Positions 46,401-54,199 of a stretch of DNA of 64,000 bases are shown piece by piece. The DNA is taken from NCBI GenBank assembly GCA_017303415.1, contig JAFLBJ010000001.1, forward strand, positions 1,116,001 through 1,180,000. Direction: 5' to 3'. Under the pieces are notes generated by a model that made no database searches, was not told where the DNA came from, and was given only the letters and a program-made list of their open reading frames with translations. The position numbers and the translations under genes were made by a program. The stretch comes from Chitinophagales bacterium (GTDB lineage Bacteria > Bacteroidota > Bacteroidia > Chitinophagales > Chitinophagaceae). Each line of letters opens with the position of its first letter. The stretch's first letter is position 1.

Positions 46401-46727
46401 AATACAACCAAGGTTACCGCCCGCGAATGGCATACGGCCTGGACTGGTGGACGCGGTGTTGCAGAGGGAGTCATGTATGATGCTTCTTTTGTTAAGCTCC
46501 GCGAGTTGCAGATCGGTTACTCGCTTCCTGATAAGCTATTTGGTAAACTTCCTTTCCGTGGAGTAACCGTATCGCTGGTAGGACGTAACCTCCTGCTGTG
46601 GGATAAAGTGCCCCACGTGGATCCCGAGAACATGTCCTACTCTGGGGGCACAGCGCTTCCTGGTATCGAGTACATGAGTATCCCTACCACCCGCAGTTAT
46701 GGATTTAACCTCAGCTTCAAACTCTAA
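43437..46727 (+). CDS. SusC/RagA family TonB-linked outer-membrane transporter
   Basis: The 1096 residues have a signal peptide (ending LVQAQ near 27), a carboxypeptidase-regulatory-like domain (about 28-105, from LSGKVLNENGQPLSGASV), a TonB-box-like stretch MSEVVVTALGIRKEK, the plug (about 115-235, with QPLYVVDGVPVSNA and LKGAAASALYGSRAANG) and the barrel ending in YGFNLSFKL. It forms the pore under the SusD-like lid encoded next. No glycoside hydrolase or sugar sensor is nearby, so a carbohydrate ligand is doubtful; the genes behind it suggest a phosphonate-bearing one. Confidence 0.95.
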   Translation: MREKMNWLRQLSALLVCLSMATLVQAQNVLSGKVLNENGQPLSGASVTVKGTKQSTSTDNEGNFSLNASSSDVLVISFVGYGQLEVKGNQSSSVILYPDSKSMSEVVVTALGIRKEKKKLGYAIQELKGEEFTVARESNVVNQLAGKVAGVTVVGSPSGIGGSSRVSIRGERSVDLNKNQPLYVVDGVPVSNAITGASGRGNLEVDFGNGAGFLNPDDIESMSVLKGAAASALYGSRAANGVILIKTKSGRRGKGIGLEVNSNVTLESALKLPEYQTVYGQGNGSGGAFAFVNGGGGGLADGTDEGWGPAFSGNFNFPQYNSPRTLNGQLINFTGGDLNAPAGSVITSTPWVADKDNLKNFLETGTTFTNNVAMVGGNENGDFRLSYTNLDQKGIVPNTDLKRNTLSLSAGYNLSKKLSVKSFVSYIKSESDNRPSISYGTESIMYLFNCWLPASVKVSDMKRLWQPGLENQKQYSWNYNYHDNPYLTVMENTNGQYYDRIIGNIILKYDFTNWLSLQVRTATDWSNERREYRRAFSTQRFPFGQYRETGIVNEERNTDFLFTANKEITSDLAFSASLGGNQMRQTSRFKEDVAGQLNIPGIYSLNNSRIALVVEQSNVAKRINSLYGSVGFSYKNKIFLDLTGRNDWSSALTLPENLKAFGTEDNSYFYSSAALSAIISDMVELPEVFSFLKLRASLAQVGNDTDPFAFTQTYNRSDPFGAYQVYSETSSLANLNLKPEISSAYEFGTDIRLFKNRIGLDLTYYQSRTKNQILNIPLSNTSGYDTRKINAGLIKNYGFEAMLTGSILKGKNLTWDAYINFSTNRSTVIELSDGLTNYVMASRRVSVEARVGERMGDMYGIGFARVQSSDPTKPYYDASGQYTGQMVFGSNGRPIYTTNRIKLGNYNPDWMMGIGNSLNYKGIRLSFLFDIRQGGEIYSETQTVGREGGIIVETLEGRADGYDLSKPGNGVIGQGVVFSGGTTGTISPNTTKVTAREWHTAWTGGRGVAEGVMYDASFVKLRELQIGYSLPDKLFGKLPFRGVTVSLVGRNLLLWDKVPHVDPENMSYSGGTALPGIEYMSIPTTRSYGFNLSFKL

Positions 46728-46754
46728 TTCACTAACACCAAATAAAACAGGCAC

Positions 46755-48278
46755 ATGAAACTGTCAAAAATATGGATCCCGGTACTGGCCCTTGTAGTTG
46801 GCATCGGGTGTACCAAAGACTTTGAAGAGGTCAATACAAACCTGAATAACCCGATCGATGTAACACCCGATCTGTTGCTGAGTGGAATCATTCGCAGCAC
46901 CATGAACCAACAGGTAAGCGAAGCCTGGGGTATCGGAAACATCGTGGTTCAGCATCATGCCAAGATCCAGTTTGTAAACGAAGACCGCTATGGCTGGAAT
47001 GAACAAAATGGTATCTGGAACAATGTTTATGGTAACTATCGTAACCTGCAGAACATCCTGACCAAAGTCGGGGGAGATGAATCAAATCCCTATTACGGAG
47101 TGTCCCTGATCCTCAAATCCTGGATGTTTTCACTCGCCACGGATGCTTATGGAGATATTCCCTATTCAGAAGCTGGTAAGGCCAAGACCGAAGGGTTGTA
47201 TCAACCGGTTTATGATAAACAGGAAGATATTTACACCGGCATCCTCGCTGATCTGAAGAAAGCCAATGAATCATTGGCAACAGCCATCGGGTCTTTCAAC
47301 GGCGATCTGATCTACGGTGGTGGTTCCTCTGCGCTGATCAAATGGAGAAAACTCGCCAATTCCCTTCGCCTCCGTTACCTGATGCGTTTGTCGAAAAAGA
47401 AGAACGTGAATGCAGATATGCAAGCGATTCTGAGCGACCCAACCAATAACCCCATTTTTACCGGGAATGCTGATAATGCTGAACTCAAGTACTTGGCAGC
47501 AGCGCCAAACCAGTGGCCTTTGTATGGCACGCGCGTTGGTTCTTTTGATGAGTTTCGCGTAAGTAAGACATTGACTGATCGGCTTACTGCTTTGGGAGAT
47601 ACACGGATCAATGTTTTTGGCCGCCCCACACAAACCTCTGTGGCGAATGGTACTCCTCAGATCCTGGGTGTACCCAACGGTCTCAGTGATGTAGATGCCC
47701 TGGCATACAATGGAGGGGTACAAGGCGTATCGCGTGTAGGCTATACGTTTGCCTGTCTGGTATGCAACGACAATGGGCAAGCGCCTCCTGATCCCGCAGC
47801 CCCTCGCGCTTTGCTGATGACCTATGCCGAACTTCAGTTCATTCTTGCTGAAGCGCGTCAGAAAGGAATGATCACCACCGGTGATGCAGAAACCTATTAC
47901 CTGAACGGGATCAATGCCAACTTTGCATACTGGCAATCCGTGGTACCCGCCGCCTATGGTTTGAATGTAAACATGCCGGCAGGATACCTCACCCAATCGG
48001 GCGTGGCTTTTACAGGTACAGATGCCGAGAAACTGGCTAAGATCGCTTTGCAAAAATGGATCGCTCTATACTTTAACGGACTCGAAGCCTGGTACGACTG
48101 GAAGAGAACGGGCATGCCCGAGATCATTCCTGGTCCGGCCAACCTGAACAATAATAAAGTGCCTGTACGGTATATCTATCCTCAGTCGGAGCAATCATTG
48201 AATGGCACTAACCGCGCGGCAGCTGTATCCCGTCAGGGTACAGATGACCTGAACACCAGACCCTGGATTTTCCAATAG
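46755..48278 (+). CDS. SusD/RagB-like surface-binding lipoprotein
   Basis: A lipoprotein signal with Cys19 (VVGIGC) is followed by a 490-residue helical TPR-type fold of the SusD-like_2 group; DFEEVNTNLNNPIDVTPDLLLSG near the start and QKWIALYFNGLEAWYDWKRTGMPE near the end are typical. It is the ligand-capturing lid over the SusC pore, exposed on the cell surface. It starts 27 bases after susC. A terminator-like hairpin follows before the next gene, which would keep the pair more highly expressed than the rest. Confidence 0.94.
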   Translation: MKLSKIWIPVLALVVGIGCTKDFEEVNTNLNNPIDVTPDLLLSGIIRSTMNQQVSEAWGIGNIVVQHHAKIQFVNEDRYGWNEQNGIWNNVYGNYRNLQNILTKVGGDESNPYYGVSLILKSWMFSLATDAYGDIPYSEAGKAKTEGLYQPVYDKQEDIYTGILADLKKANESLATAIGSFNGDLIYGGGSSALIKWRKLANSLRLRYLMRLSKKKNVNADMQAILSDPTNNPIFTGNADNAELKYLAAAPNQWPLYGTRVGSFDEFRVSKTLTDRLTALGDTRINVFGRPTQTSVANGTPQILGVPNGLSDVDALAYNGGVQGVSRVGYTFACLVCNDNGQAPPDPAAPRALLMTYAELQFILAEARQKGMITTGDAETYYLNGINANFAYWQSVVPAAYGLNVNMPAGYLTQSGVAFTGTDAEKLAKIALQKWIALYFNGLEAWYDWKRTGMPEIIPGPANLNNNKVPVRYIYPQSEQSLNGTNRAAAVSRQGTDDLNTRPWIFQ

Positions 48279-48344
48279 GTCTGAATGATGAAGTAGTTCT
48301 TTTCATTTACGCATAAGCAGTAGTTTCTTCATTCTCATGTACAC

Positions 48345-48381
48345 GGGGTGGAACGTCATGTTTCACCCCTATTTATTTTTC
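48345..48381 (+). terminator. Terminator or attenuator after the susCD pair
   Basis: GGGGTGGAAC pairs with GTTTCACCCC (one mismatch) around GTCAT, followed by TATTTATTTTT. It ends one base before the ATG of the hydrolase gene at 48383. Partial read-through would give lower expression of the downstream enzymes than of susCD. Confidence 0.65.
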
Positions 48382-48382
48382 T

Positions 48383-49693
48383 ATGCGCTTCTTTTTTTTA
48401 ACCCTTTTATTTATACAGGTTCAGGTGGCCGCACTTTGGTCACAGGACATTAACCTGGGCAAACCTCTACCCAATTGGGAACGGGGTTATTTGGATATTC
48501 ACCACATCAATACAGGAAGGGGAAATGCCAGTTTTCTGCAGTTTCCCGATGGTACCACATTTTTGATCGATGCCGGAGAGATTTCTCCGCTTGAGCCCCG
48601 TATTTTTTCCCCTCGAAATGCCAGCATCAAACCCGATTATTCCGAGAAGCCGTTTGATTGGATCGTACACTATATCCGGACTGTGAAACCGGATATCGGG
48701 ACAACAGGGATAGACTATGCCTTATTGACCCATTTTCACGATGATCATTTTGGTGCCATGTATCCTGGGGCACCCCTGTCAGGTACAGGAAAATTTGGTC
48801 TAACGGGGATTACAGGCGTGGGCGAACGAGTTCCTGTTCACAATTTAATTGACCGAGGCTACCCACACTATGGATACCCTTATGATATGAAATTACAATC
48901 CACACAATATGGCGGGGGTGAGATTGAATTTGGTGAAACCATGAAGAACTATTTCTCTTTTCTTCAATACCAGATAGAAAAGGGTTTCAAAATTGACTCT
49001 TTTCGGGCTGGAAGTAAAACACAGATTTCGATGAAACATGATCCAGCCTCCTTTCCAGGCTTTTTTGTACAAAATGTAAAATCCAATCAATTTATATGGT
49101 CGGGGAAAGACAGCAGTGTACAGAATGTTTTTCCCCAATACAATGCCACTGACCGTACAACCTGGCCGGATGAAAACAGCCTTAGCCTGGCACTCACCAT
49201 TCATTATGGTCCATTTATTTATTATACAGGAGGAGATAATCCGGGTAATGTATTTGCCGGGGATAAACCCTGGCGGGATGTAGAAACCCCAATGGCAAAA
49301 GCAATTGGAGAGGTGGATATAGCTACCATGGATCACCATGGTAACCGCGATGCGGTTAATGAATTTCAGGTCAGGACATTCAGGCCAACAGTCTGGATTG
49401 AACAGGTATGGTCCTCTGATCACCCTGGTCATGAGGTCTTGATCCGGGCAACATCACCTCACCTTTATCCGGGAAAGCGTGACCTCTTTGCCACAAATAT
49501 GCTTGAGGCCAACAAAAATGTGATCGGCCCTCTGATCGATCGTGCCTACCGCAGCCAGCAAGGACATATTGTGGTACGGGTATTTCCTGAAGGTAAAAAA
49601 TACTTGGTGATCATATTGGATGATAGTCGGGCCGACATGGTGGTGAAGGCTGTATTTGGTCCTTATTATTCTAAAAACAAACAAATAAAATAA
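48383..49693 (+). CDS. Exported MBL-fold hydrolase (ComEC/phosphorylcholine-esterase-like)
   Basis: A signal peptide (residues 1-21, ending LWSQ) precedes a metallo-beta-lactamase fold with THFHDDHFGAMYPG (near 109), GGDNPG (near 288) and MDHHGNRDA (near 315) as metal sites. The N-terminal DIHHINTGRGNASFLQFPDG segment is typical of the ComEC/Rec2 and Pce-like branches, of which the latter cleave phosphodiesters. The enzyme should act outside the inner membrane. It begins the enzyme part of the susCD-linked locus; the next gene starts 20 bases on. Confidence 0.82.
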   Translation: MRFFFLTLLFIQVQVAALWSQDINLGKPLPNWERGYLDIHHINTGRGNASFLQFPDGTTFLIDAGEISPLEPRIFSPRNASIKPDYSEKPFDWIVHYIRTVKPDIGTTGIDYALLTHFHDDHFGAMYPGAPLSGTGKFGLTGITGVGERVPVHNLIDRGYPHYGYPYDMKLQSTQYGGGEIEFGETMKNYFSFLQYQIEKGFKIDSFRAGSKTQISMKHDPASFPGFFVQNVKSNQFIWSGKDSSVQNVFPQYNATDRTTWPDENSLSLALTIHYGPFIYYTGGDNPGNVFAGDKPWRDVETPMAKAIGEVDIATMDHHGNRDAVNEFQVRTFRPTVWIEQVWSSDHPGHEVLIRATSPHLYPGKRDLFATNMLEANKNVIGPLIDRAYRSQQGHIVVRVFPEGKKYLVIILDDSRADMVVKAVFGPYYSKNKQIK

Positions 49694-49713
49694 CCTCTGA
49701 AACAAATACGAAT

Positions 49714-50796
49714 ATGAAAAAGGTGTATCTCCTTCAGGTCTTTTTTTTCCTGGTATTGAGCGGTAATGCCCAAACAAAGACAGAAAACGTTGTAGTCATT
49801 ACGCTGGATGGGCTTCGTTGGCAGGAATTATTTGCCGGAGCTGACAGTCAATTGATCAATGATGATACTTATGTCCACAACGCCAGAGAACTGAAGAAAA
49901 AGTTCTGGGCAAACGAACCAAGTGAACGGCGAATGAAATTCATGCCTTTCATGTGGGGTACTATTGCCAAACAAGGGCAGATCTATGGAAACCGTTGGAT
50001 GGGTAATAAGGTGAATAATGCCAATCCGTATTGGTTCTCTTATCCTGGCTATAATGAGATATTTACCGGCTTCCCGGACGACAGTGTAAATTCTAATGAT
50101 AAAAGGCTTAATAAAAACGAGAATGTTCTGGAGTACTTACACCGGCAGAAGGATTTTAAAGGCAAGATCGCGGCCTTTACCTCCTGGGATTGCTTTGACG
50201 CGATATTGAATGAACCCCGGAGTGGTTTTCTGGTAAGTTCCGGGTTTGATAAAACCGGATTGAATACACCCGAATTCAGGATGCTTGATGAAGCCCAGTT
50301 TCTTTCACCTCAACCGCTTGGAGATGGTGTCAGACCCGATTTTCTGACCTATACGTTTGCCAAAAAATACCTTGAGACCTTTAAACCGAGATTATTGTAT
50401 ATCGGGTTTGATGAAACAGATGACTATGCACACTCGGGTAAATATGATGAATATCTATACAGCGGGTATATGACGGATAAATGGATCGGGGACATATGGA
50501 ATTATCTGCAATCACAACCTCAGTACAAGGACAAGACCACACTGCTAATTACCACGGACCATGGAAGAGGGGATAAAGAAAAAAAGCAATGGACAAGTCA
50601 TGGGGAGAAAGTACCTGATGCCAGTGAGATCTGGTTTGCTGCAATCGGACCGGATACAAGGCCTTTGGGTGAAATGAAGGAAGAAGGGCAGTGGTATCAG
50701 CGGCAGGTGGCCACCACCATTGCGGCGGTACTGGGTTATGATTTTAAACCCAAACACCCTGTGATGGAACCTTTTAGGTCTGTGTTAGCAAAGTAA
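49714..50796 (+). CDS. Exported alkaline phosphatase superfamily hydrolase (phosphodiesterase-like)
   Basis: A signal peptide (ending SGNAQ near 20) leads to an alkaline-phosphatase/NPP-type fold. VITLDGLRWQELFAGA gives the first metal Asp, FSYPGYNEIFTGFP holds the position of the NPP nucleophile with Ser in place of Thr, GFDETDDYAHSG and TTDHGRG give later Asp/His ligands, and SHGEKV the last His. It should hydrolyse a phosphate, phosphonate or sulfate ester in the periplasm. It is placed between the MBL gene and the phosphonatase-like gene, 64 bases before the latter. Confidence 0.85.
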   Translation: MKKVYLLQVFFFLVLSGNAQTKTENVVVITLDGLRWQELFAGADSQLINDDTYVHNARELKKKFWANEPSERRMKFMPFMWGTIAKQGQIYGNRWMGNKVNNANPYWFSYPGYNEIFTGFPDDSVNSNDKRLNKNENVLEYLHRQKDFKGKIAAFTSWDCFDAILNEPRSGFLVSSGFDKTGLNTPEFRMLDEAQFLSPQPLGDGVRPDFLTYTFAKKYLETFKPRLLYIGFDETDDYAHSGKYDEYLYSGYMTDKWIGDIWNYLQSQPQYKDKTTLLITTDHGRGDKEKKQWTSHGEKVPDASEIWFAAIGPDTRPLGEMKEEGQWYQRQVATTIAAVLGYDFKPKHPVMEPFRSVLAK

Positions 50797-50819
50797 TAAA
50801 TGGAAGGTCATTCATAGGT

Positions 50820-50841
50820 TTCCCGCAGCGCGCTGCAGGAA
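50820..50841. promoter_or_regulatory. 22-bp palindrome before the phosphonatase-like gene
   Basis: TTCC-C-GCAGCG and CGCTGC-A-GGAA form a two-fold symmetric site with one mismatched pair and no loop, 19 bases in front of the ATG at 50861. It may bind a dimeric regulator or fold as an intergenic stem. No T-run follows. Confidence 0.4.
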
Positions 50842-50860
50842 TCATAAACTAAATAGAATC

Positions 50861-51541
50861 ATGGCAGTAAAGCTCGTTGTCTTCGATATCGCTGGTACCA
50901 CCGTCCGTGATGACGGATCCGTTGCCACTGCTTTCCGGAATGCTTTTGTAAAAAATGGATTTGAAATCAGTCTGGAGGACACCCATCCCTATATGGGGGT
51001 AAAGAAAGTGGTTGCCGTGCAAATGATGCTTGAACAGTTAGGTGCCCGCTATACGGCCGACGATATTCAAAGGATCCATGCGGATTTTGTGAATGAGATG
51101 ATCGATTATTATGAGTATGATCCATCGGTCAAACCCTTTGCAGATACAGAAGAGGTTTTTCAGTCACTCAAAGAGAAGGGTGTAAGGATCGCCCTGAATA
51201 CAGGCTTCCCTCGCATTATTGCGGAAACCATTGTGAACCGTTTTCAATGGATGGAACGCGGTTTGATCGATGACCTGATCGCCAGTGATGAAGTAAAAGA
51301 TGGCCGGCCTTCCCCTCTCATGATCGAACAACTGATGCACCGTGCAGGTATTGACGACCCAATGATGGTTGCCAAGGTGGGAGATACCACGGTAGATATT
51401 GAAGAAGGCCGTGCGGCTGGTTGTTTTTATATCATTTCGGTGACAACGGGCTCCGGCACTATGGAGGAATTGGCCCCTTATTCCCCCACGCATATTGTCA
51501 ATAACCTGACAGAGGTTTTTGAAGTGCTTTCTAAAAATTAA
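50861..51541 (+). CDS. Phosphonatase-like HAD hydrolase (TIGR03351 type)
   Basis: The 226-residue HAD enzyme opens with VFDIAGTTV, the DxAGTT nucleophile loop (Asp9) found in phosphonoacetaldehyde hydrolases rather than the common DxDGT. The cap segment YMGVKK keeps a Lys (Lys49) where PhnX has its Schiff-base Lys in MGxxK. ALNTGFPR and VGDTTVDIEEG complete the HAD motifs. It should break a C-P bond next to a carbonyl in the cytosol. The family is known for its frequent pairing with TIGR03364 FAD oxidoreductases, one of which lies two genes downstream. Confidence 0.88.
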   Translation: MAVKLVVFDIAGTTVRDDGSVATAFRNAFVKNGFEISLEDTHPYMGVKKVVAVQMMLEQLGARYTADDIQRIHADFVNEMIDYYEYDPSVKPFADTEEVFQSLKEKGVRIALNTGFPRIIAETIVNRFQWMERGLIDDLIASDEVKDGRPSPLMIEQLMHRAGIDDPMMVAKVGDTTVDIEEGRAAGCFYIISVTTGSGTMEELAPYSPTHIVNNLTEVFEVLSKN

Positions 51542-51556
51542 GCGGCCTAAATAATT

Positions 51557-52846
51557 CTGCTGGCACAGCCATCTACCATACGGTCTCTGGGTAATTTATT
51601 ACTTACCGCCCTGGCGGCGTTTAGTGTGTACACCTGTATGTATGCCTATCGCAAACCTTTTACTGTTGCCGATTTTGGAGCGCTTCGCTTTTTGAATATC
51701 GATTACAAGATCTGGTTGGTGATTGCCCAAACAACAGGTTATACGCTGAGTAAGTTTGTGGGCATTCGCTTTATCGCCGAATTGAATAAAGGAACCCGTT
51801 TTCTTGCTGTGATCAAACTGATCGGTATCGGATGGATCGCGCTTTTACTTTTTGCCATTGTACCCGCTCCATACAACATTATTTTTCTTTTGATCAATGG
51901 TTTGCCGCTGGGCATGATCTACGGTATCGTATTCAGCTACATTGAAGGTCGGCGTACAACGGAATTTCTGGGTGCCGTGCTGGCCGCCAGTTTCATATTT
52001 GCTTCGGGATTCACCCAAAGCGCCGGTAAATGGGTGATGAAAATGCTAGATACCAATATCTGGTGGATGCCGTTCATGACCGGACTTGTATTTTTTCTCC
52101 CGCTGTTATTTTTTACCTGGCTACTTGATCGTACCCCACCACCTACCGCTGATGACATTGCTCAACGTACTGAAAGACGCACGATGAATAAAGCCGAACG
52201 GCGAAAATTCATCCGGCATTTCTTTCCGGGATTATTACTGTTGGTGCTCACCTATATACTTCTCACCATCCTGCGTGATTACCGTAGCAATTTTGCCGCC
52301 AATATCTGGAAAGAACAAAACCTGGAGAATGACTCTTCGATCTATACAACGAGTGAATTAGTGCCTTCGATTGTCATCCTGGTTTTGATGGCCCTGTTGA
52401 TTTCCATCCGCAGTAATATGCGTGCACTGATGGTCAATCATACCCTGGTGATATTGGGGTTCTTTCTGGCAGCGATCAGCACCCTTCTGTTCCAGGCCGG
52501 ATGGATTTCTCCATTCTGGTGGATGACTCTCACAGGTACCGGATTGTACATGGGTTATGTTCCGTTCAATTGTATGTTGTTTGAGCGACTTATCGCTTCC
52601 TTTCGCTATGTCAGTACGGCAGGGTTTATCATTTATGTGGCCGATGCGTTTGGTTATTTAGGGAGTGATGCGGTTCTGCTCATAAAGAATTTTGGAAATT
52701 TCTCTTTATCCTGGACAGATTTCTATATACAGTTGGTGTTGGGGGTTTCTGCCATAGGCGTGTTGATGACCAGCATCGCCGCCTTTTATTTCAAACGAAA
52801 ATACAATCGTCACACTTTAGCTTCCTCAATTATACACTATGCCTAA
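51557..52846 (+). CDS. DUF5690 family MFS-like membrane protein
   Basis: A multispanning carrier-like protein of about 430 residues with about 12 helices and the DUF5690 pattern MYAYRKPFTVADF after the first helix. The first ATG/GTG/TTG in frame is GTG at 51626, which cuts helix 1 in half. The frame is open back to a stop at 51548, and the extra residues (RSLGNLLLTALAAFSVYT) complete helix 1. Only ATA, ATT or CTG codons are available there, so a non-standard start is likely; CTG at 51557 is given. It probably imports the substrate of the flanking cytosolic enzymes. Its end overlaps the next gene by 8 bases. Confidence 0.8.
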   Translation: MLAQPSTIRSLGNLLLTALAAFSVYTCMYAYRKPFTVADFGALRFLNIDYKIWLVIAQTTGYTLSKFVGIRFIAELNKGTRFLAVIKLIGIGWIALLLFAIVPAPYNIIFLLINGLPLGMIYGIVFSYIEGRRTTEFLGAVLAASFIFASGFTQSAGKWVMKMLDTNIWWMPFMTGLVFFLPLLFFTWLLDRTPPPTADDIAQRTERRTMNKAERRKFIRHFFPGLLLLVLTYILLTILRDYRSNFAANIWKEQNLENDSSIYTTSELVPSIVILVLMALLISIRSNMRALMVNHTLVILGFFLAAISTLLFQAGWISPFWWMTLTGTGLYMGYVPFNCMLFERLIASFRYVSTAGFIIYVADAFGYLGSDAVLLIKNFGNFSLSWTDFYIQLVLGVSAIGVLMTSIAAFYFKRKYNRHTLASSIIHYA

Positions 52847-53957
52847 AGCCATCGTTATTGGTGCCGGAATTGCAGGTCTTGCCACGGCCCGCGCCCTCGC
52901 TGTTAAAGGATATCAGGTCACTGTCATAGAAAGATCCAGCCGGGCTGTTGGCGCTTCCATTCGCAATTTTGGAATGGTATGGCCAATAGGTCAACCGGAT
53001 GGTGTATTATATGAAAGGGCAATGCGTTCGCGAAGTATATGGATAGATGTTTGTACTGAGGCCGGTATCTGGTTTGATCCCGTTGGCTCTCTGCACCTGG
53101 CCTACCGACCGGAGGAATGGCAGGTGTTGGAAGAACTACAAGTTGCTTACGGTCATCGCCAAACCCGTTTGCTGAATGCAAATGAAGTAAGGGCCTGTTC
53201 CCCTTTTTCACAACCAGAGGGATTATTGGGTGGATGGTTTAGTCCGACTGAAACCATTGTAGATCCCCGACAAGCCATTGCCCTGATTCCTAACTGGCTC
53301 GAAGGAAAATATGGTGTAAAATTTATTTGGGATAAAGCAGTTACCGATATTGCCTATCCTGCCGTATATGCCGGAAAAGAAATGTGGGAGTCAGACCGGA
53401 TCTTTGTTTGTAGTGGTGCTGATTTTGAAACGCTTTATCCCGAACTTTTCCAGGAAGCGCCCATTACAAAATGTAAACTTCAAATGATGCGTATGGCCGG
53501 TCAGCCCAATGGGCAACGGATCGGCCCCGCGCTTTGTGGCGGACTCTCTCTGGCACATTATACCAGTTTCCGGGCGGCCCCTTCTTTGGACGGATTGAAG
53601 AAAAAATTTGAACAGGATTATCCTGAATTACTGAAATGGGGTATTCATGTGATGGTTTCTCAAAACCAGGCCGGTGAACTTACGGTAGGCGATTCACATG
53701 AATACGGACCGACGCATGACCCATTTGACCGGCAGTATATTAATCAACTGATCCTCGATTACCTTTCTCAATTTGCACGCTTTCCCAATGAACAGGTCAT
53801 TGAGACCTGGAACGGCATTTATCCCAAACTCACCAATGGCGGAACGGAATGGGTGCTACAACCCGAAAGTGGTGTAACCATCATCAATGGTGTCGGTGGG
53901 GCAGGGATGACATTGAGTTTTGGGTTGGCGGAGGAGGTGGTGGTTCGGGAGGCGTGA
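52839..53957 (+). CDS. FAD-dependent oxidoreductase, TIGR03364 family
   Basis: The 372 residues show the DAO/glycine oxidase fold: dinucleotide loop IGAGIAGLATARALA at the N-terminus, SIRNFGMVWPIGQ as the flavin-near segment typical of the subgroup, and NGVGGAGMTLSFGLAEEV at the C-terminus. Family members act on amines; TIGR03364 proteins are repeatedly linked to phosphonatase-like genes and proposed to deaminate an aminophosphonate to an aldehyde. The final residues REA and the stop codon come from the tandem-repeat array that follows. Confidence 0.88.
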   Translation: MPKAIVIGAGIAGLATARALAVKGYQVTVIERSSRAVGASIRNFGMVWPIGQPDGVLYERAMRSRSIWIDVCTEAGIWFDPVGSLHLAYRPEEWQVLEELQVAYGHRQTRLLNANEVRACSPFSQPEGLLGGWFSPTETIVDPRQAIALIPNWLEGKYGVKFIWDKAVTDIAYPAVYAGKEMWESDRIFVCSGADFETLYPELFQEAPITKCKLQMMRMAGQPNGQRIGPALCGGLSLAHYTSFRAAPSLDGLKKKFEQDYPELLKWGIHVMVSQNQAGELTVGDSHEYGPTHDPFDRQYINQLILDYLSQFARFPNEQVIETWNGIYPKLTNGGTEWVLQPESGVTIINGVGGAGMTLSFGLAEEVVVREA

Positions 53958-54199
53958 TTTTTCGTGAGACGTGAGGCGTGAATGGTGAATGGTGAATAGT
54001 GAATAGTGAATAGTGAGACGTGAAACGTGAGATGTGAGATGTGAGATGTGAGATGTGAGATGTGAGATGTGAGAAATATTTGGGTTTGTAAGTTATATGT
54101 TTTTACTATTCACTATTCACCATTCACTATTCACTATTCACGCCTCACGTCTCACGCCTCACGAAAAATCACGCCTCTCGCTTCACGTCTCCCGAAAAA
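53951..54199. repeat. Large heptamer-built inverted repeat (GTGAGAC/GTGAATA type)
   Basis: The left arm (53951-54073) runs through GTGAGAC, GTGAGGC, two GTGAATG, three GTGAATA, GTGAGAC, GTGAAAC and six GTGAGAT. The right arm (54106-54199) gives the complements of the outer part, with the block GGCGTGATTTTTCGTGAG matched at both outer edges. The six GTGAGAT units have no partner on the right. The array fills the gap between convergent genes; the FAD gene ends in its left arm and the histidine kinase in its right. Confidence 0.92.

Noticed and set aside
53951-54199. CRISPR array
   Set aside because: Units are 7 bases, contiguous, with no spacers, the halves are inverted rather than direct, and no cas genes are near.
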